Positions 1-24,164 of a stretch of DNA of 64,000 nucleotides are shown here, one piece after another; positions within the stretch are counted from its first letter, which is position 1; each line of letters begins with the position of its first letter. Below the pieces are notes generated by a model. The model saw nothing but the letters and a program-made list of their open reading frames with translations. It was not told the DNA's origin and searched no databases. Made by a program: the position numbers and the translations under genes. Origin of the DNA: Blastocystis sp. Blastoise (taxonomy: Eukaryota > Sar > Bigyra > Opalinata > Blastocystidae); contig JBBPEB010000003.1 in NCBI GenBank assembly GCA_039096225.1, forward strand, positions 1,110,001 through 1,174,000. The letters run 5' to 3'.

Positions 1-339
1 CTTGACGACTTTCCGAACGAAGACATAATGTATCGTTTTTATCATTAAATATTCTTAAAGTGTAATACTTATAATCATACCTAATAAAAAAATTAAAATA
101 TGAAGAAAATATTTATTTTTTTACTTATCTTTTACTGAGGAATAGCTAGTTAGTTGAAATATCATTTTTGCATCTAAAACAGAGCTTCCTATTCTTCGTG
201 AAGTAATTGTTCCATCGGAATACAAAGTGATTGTTCTATACTCTCACAAAAATTGCATTGAAAATATATACCGTTTCTTCCACAGATGCGAAACATATCC
301 GCGCTTCATTAAATCATTTTCATATACAACATAAGCCAT
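1..339 (-). CDS. PH-domain protein, N-terminal part (cut by window edge)
   Basis: Not visible as a single ORF; it appears after removing two introns. Reading on the minus strand, exon 1 is 339-272, exon 2 is 235-125 and exon 3 is 80-1, with introns at 236-271 (36 nt) and 81-124 (44 nt), both GT-AG and frame-consistent. The protein begins MAYVVYENDLMKRGYVSHLW, then KKRTITLYSDGTITSRRIG, and later YKYYTLRIFNDKNDTLCLRS. This is the pattern of a pleckstrin-homology domain: a K-R-G-x-(V/L) first strand, a W-K-K-R second strand, and a strand with charged turns before the C-terminal helix, which lies off the window. PH domains usually bind phosphoinositides or proteins at membranes. What follows the PH domain is unknown, so the role of the whole protein cannot be named. 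Confidence 0.7.
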
Positions 340-765
340 GTTGTGTTTTTGATGTTGACTTTAAATTAAATATGAAAAGCCGTGTATAGTTGTTTTGATA
401 TTCTATTACTTTAAAATTAATACTTCGATAGTTGCTTACAAAAAAATCATTATTATTTTGAACACGCAATTGAATTTTGTTTATTTTTTGCAGTTAAACA
501 ATAGTATTGACTGTCAAAACAAAATTATTATATTCTAATGATAATATTGGATATTAGTTTTAGCATAAATAAACGATATATATGTTTATTCTTAAAATGA
601 GGATAATTACAACAAGAAAACAAATAGTATTATAAAAAAAAAAAATCTTTCATCATAGATTAATTTGTGAAACACGCAAAAAAAGATGAAAAAAAAAAAA
701 GCAATACATATATTATACAAAATAAAAAACAACATATATATATATATATATATATATGATAAGAA
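340..765. other. Intergenic spacer, PH gene 5' side and kinase gene 3' side
   Basis: AT-rich sequence without a supportable gene. It holds the 5' flank of the PH-domain gene and the 3' flank of the kinase gene, with a short (TA)n tract at 734-757. I see no recognisable core-promoter motif beyond AT-rich background. Confidence 0.5.
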
Positions 766-2290
766 TTACAAACAAGCTCGAATAACAAACATGGATTTAA
801 TGCATATAATATGGTTATTTTCTGGATAGATTTTATCAAATAATTCACAGAATATAGGATATTCTTGGAATGGTGAATCTTCTTGTTTATATTGAAAAAC
901 CATCGATTCATGACTTCCTCTGTAAACAATGCATAAAGTATTATTTCCTAATACTATAAATGCTCCAGGTTGAGTATATGTGAAGAATGAAGATTTTCTG
1001 GTATCATCAAGATTATAAAAATGAAATAATTGTTTTTCGCATTCATAAGTAAATAAGAAAACAGAAGTATCATTAATGTTCTTATTTTCTGGTTCATGAA
1101 TACACTCAGCAGTTGATTCTCTATTAGCCTTACACTCATAATCTATATGTATTAAATATTCATAAAAATTTTTTTTATATATTTTAAACAATTTATATAT
1201 ATAGACTAAAAAACTATATACAATAAGATTTTGGTTTACATTGTAAATGTTCTGTATAAAAGCCAAAATAGATTCCAGCATCTTTTTCATCTTTTTTTGT
1301 ATGAAATATTAATATATATGGCAAACCATCATATATATAAGGTTGAATATCTTTAACTGGATTGTTTTCTTGTTCATTAATTCTATAAAAATAGTATAGG
1401 TAACTCTTAATAAATTAAATATATATTTATATATTTTTTCAAATATAAATTAAAGAAAAAACAATAAATATAAAAAAAAAATTAAAAAATTGAAAAATAA
1501 TAACAATAATATTATTATACTCATGATAATATAATATAGACCAATTTGGCTCATATTGATGTTCATTAATTCTTTTAATAATATCACATATAAAAAAATA
1601 TGTATTATTTGTAGATAATATAGATAAAAAATGATCTCTGTTGTAATAAAGATTAGTTATATTATTCTTTGTATAGAGTGATATTCTTTCAAGTTGATTA
1701 TTGTTATTATTATTTTCTTGAGATATAGAAGAATGTTGTTCAGTCGATATATATTGTGATAGAGAAAAAATAGTAGTATTTGAAGAAGTAGATGTATTTA
1801 AAAGAGATTTATTAGAGTTATTATAAGATGATTGCTCATTAGAAGAAGATTGTGAAGAGGGAGTACACTTTGAAAAAGGCTCATGATTAACAAATAGGTC
1901 ATCTGTTATAGGTAAATCATAAAATGAATTCGAAGGATCTAAGTTAGTTAAATTATTATCTGAAATATGATTATCTGAAATATTATTATCTGAAATATGA
2001 TTATCTGAGATATTATTATCTGAAATATGATTATCTGAAATATGATTATCTGAAATATGATTATCTGAAATATGATTATCTGAAATATTATTATCTGAAA
2101 TATTATTATCTGAAATATTATTATCTGAGAGATTAATATTTGAGATATTATTATTATTATCTTCATTCTTTTTATTCTCTTCATTCTTTTTATTATCTTC
2201 ATTATCTTTATTATTATTATTATTATCTTCATTATCTTTATTATTATTATTATCTTCATTCTCTTTATTATTATTATTATCTTCATTATC

Positions 2291-2331
<41 letters not shown>

Positions 2332-3132
2332 CTTCATTCTCTTTATTATTATTATTATCTTCATTCTCTTTATTATCTTCATTTTCAGTATTATCTTCAT
2401 TATATCTATAAATATAATATATTATATATATATATATATATATAATACATATATATACAGTTTAATAAAATATTCTTTGGCATGCGTTTTTTCAATTTCA
2501 ATTTTTATATTATTATAAGCCCAATCGTCTTTTTGATTTAGTGGATCTTTAGGCTCTATTTTAATAAATTTACAATTCTTAATTTGTTCAATCTATAACA
2601 ACATAATACTTACTATTACTATCGTATAAATTTATATTTAATTAAATACAACACTATTACTTACATTTTCTTTAAAACTCGATTGTAATTCATTATCTAT
2701 CTATATATATGTATAATTTTAAAATATATTAGAAAAATAATACGTTATCATAATCATAAAATTCTTTGATGACACTCTCTTCATTTTTTTGTTGTTCATC
2801 ATATAAATTATGATATTGTCCATCCTAAATAATATATATATTAAATACTTAAATTATTTTTTTTATTTTGATTATTAATATTTTTATTATTATGATTATT
2901 ATGATTATTATGATTATTATATATATATATACATTTAATAATTGATAATAAAGTTGTGAAGGATAAGGTCGATTTCGATTCGTTTTAATACAATTTTCTA
3001 TAATACTCTTAATGCTTTCTAATAATAGCTTATTATCATCATAATTACTATAATTATTAATTTCTGTATCCAAAAAACTCATATCCAATTTATTTTCTTT
3101 TTTTACTTTCTAAAATATATAATAATTTATTC

Positions 3133-3188
<56 letters not shown>

Positions 3189-4300
3189 GTCTGGGTTATA
3201 AAAATATTCATCTGTACACTTAGATAAATGCATTTTCATAATGATATATAACGTCAAACCAAAAGGATACATATCATACTATATAATAATATTAATAAAT
3301 AATATTTTAAATAATAAATATAATATAATAAATAAAACTATAAATATAAATATAATAATACATTTAAACAGCATTCATAGTCTTCAACTGTATTTTCTGG
3401 TGATTCAAAACGATCTGTGTGGCCATGAACTTTTTCTTCACTCTTTGCATATTTAGAAATACCAAAATCAACTATATACAATTATGTGATTAGAAATAAT
3501 AAATAAATATATAATAAATATATATATGTATATTTACTTAATTTAAATCGGTCTTGATCTTCAAAATATACTATATTATCTGGCTTAAAATCCTAAATAT
3601 ATAATAATAATAAGTATAATAATAATATACACCCCAAATAACTTTTTGTTTTTCTAATGTATAAAGTGCTAATAGAATTTGAGTAATAAATTTCTTTATA
3701 AAATCAAAAGACCATTTTTGAATATTATAAAAAATTTCTTTGTTCTCATATTTATTACGAATATTATTAGCTTTTTCATTATATTTATTCAAAGCTATAT
3801 CTATACATACAAATTTTAATATATATATATATGTATATAAATATATACTATTTTTAATAATATCTCCTAATGAAATGTCACCCTTCTCCATATAAATCTA
3901 AAAGCAATAAAAAATAATAGAAAAATTATTCTTTAAAAAAAAAATAATAATTTACCGTTTTATCATGATATCCATAGAAATCAATAATATAAGGAGAATA
4001 GAGAATCGCTAGAAAAAATAGATCACGTTCGCATTGATTTGAGTGACATTCTTTAACGATGATATTCTTATTTATTTCTTCCAAATAAAAAAAACTAATT
4101 ATGTCTTTTTTATTTTGTTCTTCTCGTGCTTCTCGTTGTTCTAGTATTCCTAGTTCTTCTAGTTTTTCTACATCAAATATAAAGAATTATGATTACATAA
4201 ATATACCTAATTTTGGAGAATTATTTTCAAGATATGCTTTCACACAAGCAGTTGTCTTTAATACCTCTGAAACAGTATGCTTCTTTGAATCCTTACTCAT
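766..4300 (-). CDS. Atypical protein kinase with Asn/Asp-rich linker and TLDc-like C-terminal domain
   Basis: A 14-exon model closes in frame at 870 aa. Exons: 4300-4207, 4167-3956, 3897-3849, 3800-3631, 3592-3538, 3471-3362, 3278-3189, 3109-2933, 2824-2744, 2700-2665, 2592-2459, 2405-1521, 1382-1240, 1142-766. Residues about 60-310 form a protein-kinase fold: lysine in NIIVKEC (K70), glutamate E78, catalytic loop VIWGDFKPDN (D176, K178, N181), DFG at 195-197, an SPE in place of APE, and YDMYPFGLTLY for helix F. There is no glycine-rich loop, and the HRD motif reads WGD, so activity is plausible but unproven. Residues about 405-690 are low complexity: NEDNNNNKDNEDN stretches and a repeated SDNHI/SDNNI block. 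The last ~170 residues resemble a divergent TLDc domain (IYFGFYTEHLQ, then DTSVFLFTY and PGAFIVLGNN). The kinase call is strong, the TLDc call moderate; substrate and pathway are unknown. Confidence 0.82.
1953..2400 (-). repeat. Coding minisatellite: 15-bp SDN(H/N)I units followed by NED/KDN runs
   Basis: About a dozen 15-bp units (plus strand ATTATCTGAAATATG or ATTATCTGAAATATT) lie at about 1953-2133 and encode SDNHI or SDNNI in the kinase linker. From 2145 to 2400 they give way to a less regular array encoding NEDNNNNKDNEDN and NEDNKENEDN. The frame stays open throughout, so copy number can change by whole codons. Confidence 0.85.
3110..3188 (-). repeat. (TA)n intron in the kinase gene
   Basis: An intron of 79 nt whose body is almost entirely (TA)n. 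Donor GTATATATA follows NPD and the acceptor ATTTTAG precedes KVKKENK. It is a good example of the microsatellite introns of this genome. Confidence 0.8.
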
Positions 4301-4754
4301 TTATATAAAATTATATGAAAAATGAACATAAATTTGATGCATACTGTTCTGAAAAATTATCTTGTTCAATTAAGATTTTGAATAAAAACTCAAAAATATT
4401 GCGATTATTTTCATTTTTTTGCTTAAATATTTAGAATAAAACAAAAATATTTTTTTGAAACTAGACTTCATAGAATTGAAGAAACAATTCCTTTTTTAAG
4501 CTATTATTCAAACTATCGGTGTTTTACTCAATAGGAATGTCATGTATTACATGAGATGAATAGAAATTCATTTTCTTTTTCTTAAAAAAGTAATCAAGTG
4601 ACTCATAAATAATAGGATCACATAAAAAAAACACAAAACATATATAAAGCACATATTATACAAAAAATAAATAAATTAAATAGACAAAAATAAATACGAA
4701 TAACGAATAAAAATGATAAAATGCATAAAAAAAGAGATGAAAAGATGTCTACAA
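4301..4754. other. Intergenic spacer between kinase and TMEM94-like genes
   Basis: Contains the 5' flank of the kinase gene and the 3' flank of the TMEM94-like gene. No open frame of note and no recognisable RNA gene. Confidence 0.5.
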
Positions 4755-11020
<6,266 letters not shown>

Positions 11021-11287
11021 CTTTCCTATAATAGATTTTTCAATAAATTAATATTCCTTTTTAATAACAAACAATAAATAAGGCTTCAAAAAAAAATATT
11101 TTTCTTTTTTGCTGATTTTTATGTAAGATACTTTTCAGTTGATTGACACATTTTTTTTAAATCTTGTTATCTTCACCATCATACACTTATTATTAGAGAA
11201 ATATAGCTTTATTTTGAATATTTCATACATCCTACATTATTTTAAGTCGGTACACATTCTTTCTGTTGTTCTTGTATATTAAAACTA
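11021..11287. promoter_or_regulatory. Divergent 5' region between the TMEM94-like and DENN genes
   Basis: 267 bp separate the two start codons, so both promoters must lie here. The region has T-runs (11101-11160) and no TATA element distinguishable from the AT-rich background. Confidence 0.5.
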
Positions 11288-17794
<6,507 letters not shown>

Positions 17795-18525
17795 TTTTCA
17801 AAAACTTCTTGTTCCATCATTTTTGTAACTTATTGATTTATTATTTCTCATATACTATTTTTTTTTATCTTTTCCATTTTTTATAAGTAGTTTTTATATG
17901 ATAAACGTGTTTGTTTTTCAATTAGATTTTGTCTTTAATGGATCACATATATACTATCTAAAAAAACAGAACAAAAATTTATAAATCACAACAAATATAC
18001 ATTTTTCATGGATTTATAGAATTAAGAAATATCCTGTTCTGTATTTATACTAATTTCTTCTTTATGTTTAGCATTTATAATGAGAAACAAACGATTGAGA
18101 AGATGATTTCATCAAAATACAAAACAAATTGTCTTAAAGGAATATACCACAACACTAGTCAATACATATATTTACATCAACCATCAAACAACTATATATT
18201 CAACGACATTGGACACAATAAATGAAAAAAAGATATCCAAAATCTATCTGAATTTTTCTGATTTCTCTGAAACATTCAAAATGATTTATTTTATGGGGAT
18301 TCCATGAAAATAGGTCAGAAACCAGAGAAAATCACGATATTCGTCTTATAGGATGGGAAACTGAATATTTTTGACAAAGTAAGATTCTGGAACAAGAGTA
18401 AATATGATAATCATAAACTTTTAGAAATCACTTGACAAAAGAGTTGTTTTTTATTTTGTTGTTTCTTTACTTTAAGACCAGATAGTCATATAATTATAAT
18501 TTTTTTTTTGAGATTAGGTGTGAGA
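17795..18525. other. Intergenic spacer before the V-ATPase E gene
   Basis: No supportable gene. The stretch 18240-18440 is noticeably less AT-biased than the surroundings, but neither strand carries a long frame or a recognisable RNA motif. A T10 run lies just upstream of the V-ATPase start. Confidence 0.4.
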
Positions 18526-19224
18526 ATGAATGATTCTGATGTTCAAAAGCAAATAAAGCAAATGTGCGATTTTATTCTTCAAGAAGCACGTGAAAAAGCT
18601 AATGAAATTACTGTAAAGACTGAAGAAGAGTATCAAATTGATTTAGCAAATCAAACTCAAGCTGGAAAGCAAAAGGTTAAGGAAGAATATGCTTTGAAAG
18701 AAAAGAATCTTGATGTTCAAAAGCGTATTATGCAGTCTACTGAAGCTACTAAACAAAAGACTCGTATGCTTATTGCTCGTGAACAATTATTAGTTGATCT
18801 TCTTCGTGAAACTAAAGAGAAGTTAAGTCATATTGCTGATAATACTGAGCAATATAAAAATCTTATTAAACAATTAATTATTCAAGGATTAATTAAAATA
18901 GAAGAAAATGATGTAACTATTCGTTGTCGTCAAGTTGATTTAGAATTAGTTAAATCTATTGTTCCTGAAGCATTAAATGAATATAATACGATTATTAAAA
19001 ATGAATGTAAAATAGATTCTACTGTTTCTATTAAAGTTAATGAAGAATCGAATAAGATGTTACCTCCTCCACCTGGTGAATCTGCTATTTCTTGTTCTGG
19101 TGGTATTGTATTAGAAGGACATAATGGAAGAATTGTTTTAGAAAATACTTTTGATTCACGTCTTGATATTTGTTTCCATGATATTAAACCTATTATACGT
19201 AAAATATTATTCCCTGAGAATTAA
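18526..19224 (+). CDS. VMA4: V-type H+-ATPase subunit E
   Basis: A single uninterrupted 232-codon frame from ATG 18526 (MNDSDVQKQIKQMCDFILQE) to TAA 19224. The start was chosen because the conserved family N-terminus is M-x-D-x-(D/E)-V-x-x-Q-I-x-x-M; the longer upstream extension has no ATG. Subunit E forms the peripheral stalk that joins the V1 sector to the membrane V0 sector of the proton pump of acidic compartments. The long N-terminal helix (residues 1-110), the GLIKIEENDVTIRCR segment and the C-terminal ISCSGGIVLEGHNGRIVLEN with TFDSRL are all at family positions, and the length is normal. Unlike almost all other genes here it has no intron. Confidence 0.97.
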   Translation: MNDSDVQKQIKQMCDFILQEAREKANEITVKTEEEYQIDLANQTQAGKQKVKEEYALKEKNLDVQKRIMQSTEATKQKTRMLIAREQLLVDLLRETKEKLSHIADNTEQYKNLIKQLIIQGLIKIEENDVTIRCRQVDLELVKSIVPEALNEYNTIIKNECKIDSTVSIKVNEESNKMLPPPPGESAISCSGGIVLEGHNGRIVLENTFDSRLDICFHDIKPIIRKILFPEN

Positions 19225-20786
19225 ATGATTGAGTACTAAGTTCTCTATCCTGCTTTTATATTTTATTTATTATTTTTTTTTAACTTTTCTTCTTCATTTG
19301 TTATATCTCTTTCTATGTATAACAAATCTATTGTAGTTTTATTTTATATTCTCTAGTTTGGTTTATTTTTATTTTCATTTGTATTTTCTTATTACACAAA
19401 TATTCACTTGCTAACTATAGTATGTTGTTTTGTTTAAATATATTTTTCAATTATGTAAAAATTGTTCTCTTTTATGATAGAAGGGTTTGTTTTGTGTTGG
19501 GGATATAATCTTATTTATTATAGGGACATTCTAAAAATGAATAATGATATAATTTGTTTTTTCAAAAAATGTAATCACTAAATACTTTATAAGACATGAT
19601 TATAAAAAGTATATTTGGAATAAATACAATATGAAGTTGGTGTTTTTATGTGAAGTAAGATATCAATTCAAAATAATTGATTTACTAACTTTCTCTTTGA
19701 AGGAATATAAGTTTATGAAAGAATAATTTGTTGTTCGCTGTATATAATACACATTTTTTGAGAAATAATTGCTTGTTTTAAATAAAATTTTTATTTGTTT
19801 CATTAAAAATATATTTAGTTGCTTTTCTTTTTTATATTTTTTTCTATTTTTAGATTGTTTTTGTGGTTTTTTGTTCTGATTTATAATAATTAAACATTCA
19901 TATGATAATACAACACATAATTATATGTTATACTAAATAATTTTTATATGTAATTTCAAAAATTCTTAATTGATGATAATAAATTGTGCTTGATTTCAAT
20001 ATTAGAAACGTTCATATGATAGATATACATTACAGTTGTATATATACATGAAATATATCAATTATTAGGTATATTATTATCACTTTTATACAAAGTATAT
20101 TATAATACGAAATAGATTAGTACTATTATAAATATATATAAAAGAAATAGTTATCATATATATTAGTCTGATTATTGTTCATAAAAACAAGTATATGTAA
20201 TATATTTTGACCATATTATTGATGTTAAATAGTAGCCTGATAATAAAGAGTTTATTATATATATATTTCATATGAATTATTTAGAATACCAATATATATA
20301 TAATAATAGACTGATTTAAGATCTCAGTTCTTGATAAACATATTTATTTCTTATTCATTTATATAGTAATAAGTATCACTAATAGTGTATCTATTTTTTA
20401 AATATAAATTATGAATTTATCATACCCACACTTTATATATTTTTATTATTTATGAAAAATAGAATTAATAATATCTTATATTAATTGAAACGTAATATTT
20501 TTTCTTTGGTTTATTCTTCGTTATAGCTTAAATATATTTTTTATTCAATTAATTTTGTTTTTCATTTGTGATTCAAATGTATATAATTAAAAAAGAGCTT
20601 TAATATACTTAGTGTTGTTTACATACTATATTTACAACTGATATCTGCAATATAGTATAAAAATAAGCCAAAGCTTATTAATTAAATAAAAGATACATAA
20701 CAAGAATTGATATTAAATACATAAAAAAAATGAAATAATATATATAATTAGAATCTTAATAGATATAATAGTATATTTTTAAATAT
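19225..20786. other. Gene-free spacer (convergent 3' ends)
   Basis: About 1.56 kb between the 3' ends of the V-ATPase E gene and the minus-strand BTB-TLDc gene. AT-rich with short (TA) tracts; no long frame, splice-bounded exon or RNA gene recognised. Confidence 0.5.
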
Positions 20787-22451
20787 TTAAAGTCTTCCCC
20801 ATACTTCGTATTCTTCTATTTCAAAATTATTCTGTTCTTGAAAATAATAGCAATCATTTACAAATAAAGATGATTTTTGAGGAGTATCAGTTGTTGCGAA
20901 TGACACTGATTTACAGTAATTACCAGGATTAGAACGAAGTCCATCTATTGTAATATCATTAAATCCAAATACAGGACCATGAGAAGCATGACAATATATG
21001 CCATGTCTTGTATTACTTGACGTATATTCATATTTAGTAGGAGGAATATTATATTCATTACTTAATGTAAACACAAATTCTTTAGAATAAGACTTCCAGT
21101 CTATATATATATATATTTAATCATATTAAAATTATAATATATATATCTATAATCATATTATAATTATAATATATATACCTATAATTATATTATAATATAT
21201 ATATACCACCCCACGACGTATCACTAGACCAACTTTGATCTGTATATCCCCCCAAATATATTCATATGATTATTATGACCTTTACTTTTGATTAAAATGA
21301 CTGTTTCTCCTTTATCATCACAATATTTATGGAATTCTAGTGAAGAATAATTATGTTCACTTGCTCTATATATATATATATATTTAAAAAAACATAAATA
21401 TAAATATACCTAAATAATAATTTCCATTTCTTTTCTTTACCAAGCCAATTTACTAATGGAGTTTCAAAATAACCTCTATCAATAATATTCATATTAATAA
21501 AAACTTGTCTTATACTAATCATTCCTTCATGAATAGCATCTACTCCTTGATCACCAAATAACTCATACATTTCACATTTGAACATATTTCGATCTATTTC
21601 ATTTATTTATCTGGTTGAATATTCATAAATCCATCATTTACATATTGATATATATATTCAATATATTCATATTCCTTTTTCATATATAAACTATCTTCTA
21701 TATGATTATAATCAATAAATCCATTATCATAATCCATAACATAATTATTCCATAAGCCATTCTTTACTAAATATTCTTTAATAATATCATTTTTCTTTCC
21801 ATTAATAATCAAACTTATTTCATCTCCTTCTTCATATTTCTTCTTCTTTCGATCTCTTCTTTCTCTACAAGCAACCAAATCTATAGGAATCACTAAACCA
21901 CAAAATTCAAATAAATCTAATATTTTTAATTGTTCTTCATAAGAAACTGAATCAAAATCTACTTTCTTTCCATTCAAATAATCTAACAAATAATAAACAG
22001 TAGCATCATTTCCAGGATAATCCAGATATATGCATCCATCATTTGTCCTAAGTTCTTCATCACGCTGCTCTTCAATAAAAGAACCTTTCAACGAATCTAA
22101 AACACATTTAGATATTGGAAAAACAGGTCCACGATTTGTAAATTGAATCCAATCGATTTCTTCATCACACTTATCAAGATGCTTACGCTTATTTTTATAA
22201 TTATTTTCAACAGTTTCTTCAGGGAAATCATCAAAAACAGAAATAGAAGGTGATATCTTAGGTTTAATTTCAATGTAAAAATCTCTAATATGTTTTGTAA
22301 GTCCATTAATAAATTTTTCAGAATGTATACCAAGATTCATCACTGATCCAAATACATTAACTACATCTTTCATCAATTCTTCATATACATTGATATCCTC
22401 CTTCAATCTATTGAATTTATCACTATCAAATAGCACCTTTTCTTTTACCAT
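20787..22451 (-). pseudogene. BTB(KCTD-like)-TLDc protein, copy A, with two compensating frameshifts
   Basis: Homologous over its length to the intact copy at 38281-39904. Exons are 22451-21410, 21365-21207 and 21100-20787; both intron positions (after KWKLLFR and after QSWSSDTSWG) match copy B. The start is MVKEKVLFDSDKFNRLKEDI. Residues ~95-190 are BTB/T1-like (GPVFPISKCVLDSLKGSF and NDGCIYLDYPGNDATVYYL), and a second, related unit follows (ISLIINGKKNDIIKEYL to QYVNDG). The TLDc domain runs from ASEHNYSSLEFHKYCDDKGE to the closing FEIEEYEVWGRL. The frame breaks twice. A base is missing in an A-run near 21600-21611, giving a TAA where copy B reads DEKIVDINR. An extra base sits in the C6 run at 21248-21253, inside the FGGYTDQSW motif. 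Either it is a young pseudogene or both are homopolymer errors in the assembly. BTB-TLDc proteins are generally linked to protein assembly and oxidative-stress or V-ATPase regulation; no role is shown here. Confidence 0.75.
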
Positions 22452-24164
22452 TAATGAAATAATGCGAATTAATTAAGTATTGTTATTTCCCCTGTTTATT
22501 TATGTTTTTTCTATTAATTTTTTTTGTTTCCTTGTTATTCTCTTATTATACATATAGAATTATTAACATTATTTTTAATAATTAATAATTAATATGATCT
22601 ACAAAAAACTGCTAAGAATTCCTTTATATAAATGATTTATTGTGGATCTTCGCTTCATTAGTTATTTTAAATAGATAATTGAATATTAATTAAAAATATA
22701 GATGATACTAGAAACAGAACTGTATGTCTAATCAATTTATATTTCTAGCTTAATTTACATTTTGATTAATAAGTCTCTTATTTTGCATATATACCTTTTT
22801 ATTTTTATTTATAATATATCCATACTTTTTTATTTGATAACTACTACTTATCTATAAGTGAATAACTCTATTCTTTTGTTAATCATTCCTGATTTCTGAC
22901 TATATTTAATACATTCTTATTTATTTTTATATCATATTTATGTAATATGTTTCTATTACTCATATTGAATCACTTCCATAGTCTCTTGATAAAATTATCG
23001 TCCTGTGCTTTTTATCTCCTTCTTCTTACTCTTCTATTTCTATTGTATATTATTTTATTCCCTATATATTTTATAAAATAATTGATTTAGACATCTAAAT
23101 TATCATATTCATATAGATAATATATTATCTATATATGTGATGATTAACAACTATCTTTGATATTTTATTCAATAAGCTATTATTGGTAATAGAAATATAT
23201 ATTGTTTATATGTCGCTTATATATTAATAGATACATATGTGAATTAAATATAATTTTATTTTACCTATAATTAATCCATAATTCTCAAATAATATTCTGT
23301 GTTTAAAATTATTTAATATTATAATCTAATAAGAATTTAAATCATAAAATATTTTATTACTCTCAATGCATTTTGATAAAAAAATATTTCTTACAAATAT
23401 ATATAATAATGTAATTATGGTTAGATTCATCGTATTTCTCTTTGATTATATAACTAATATTTCATATAAACTATTCTATATAGAAAACGAAAAATATATT
23501 TCATTAAATCATACATTTTGATTGTTTTAGAACACTTTTTAGCGAATCTTTATTTAAACACTAAAATATTATATAAAAAGAATGTAAATTTAACAAAAAA
23601 TATAGTTAGAATCTCATTTATTATCTTATTATATTAATTAAAATGTTTATCAAGAAGCCATTCACTTTTTTATATTATATACAACAAATTAAAAACAGTT
23701 TTAACAATACATAAAGATGTTATTCAATAATTATAATTTTGTAGAATGATTTATAAAGTTAAAACTTCATAAATATTATACATTAAATTCATAATACATA
23801 TTAAATAGTATTCTATTATATGTATGTCATGTATATATGTTATAAGCAATATACTTTGTTTATTCATTAATATTTTTCTATTTTAAAATAAATCATGAAG
23901 AAATATTAATAAAATTTTATATATACTTTATATAAACGTTAATAAATAAAAAAATAATAATGATAAGAAATTGATAAAAAAAATAATAATGATAAGAAAT
24001 TGATAAAAAAAATAATAATGATAAGAAATTGATAAAAAAAATAATAATGATAAGAAATTGATAAAAAAAATAATAATGATAAGAAATTGATAAAAAAAAT
24101 AATAATAACAAGAAATTGATTAAAATAATAATAATATAAACTATACATATATAATTCAAGAGAA
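22452..24164. other. Gene-free spacer with a minisatellite at its right end
   Basis: About 1.7 kb containing the 5' flank of BTB-TLDc copy A and the 3' flank of the BTB/leucine-rich gene. No gene could be supported on either strand. The right end carries the 29-bp repeat array listed separately. Confidence 0.5.
23945..24118. repeat. 29-bp tandem repeat downstream of the BTB/leucine-rich gene
   Basis: About six near-identical 29-bp units containing GATAAGAAATTGAT followed by an A-run and AATAATAAT; unit starts fall at 23962, 23991, 24020, 24049 and 24078. The array begins about 50 bp beyond the stop codon at 24165, so it may lie in the 3' UTR. Frames through it look like long ORFs but are repeat translations. 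Confidence 0.85.
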
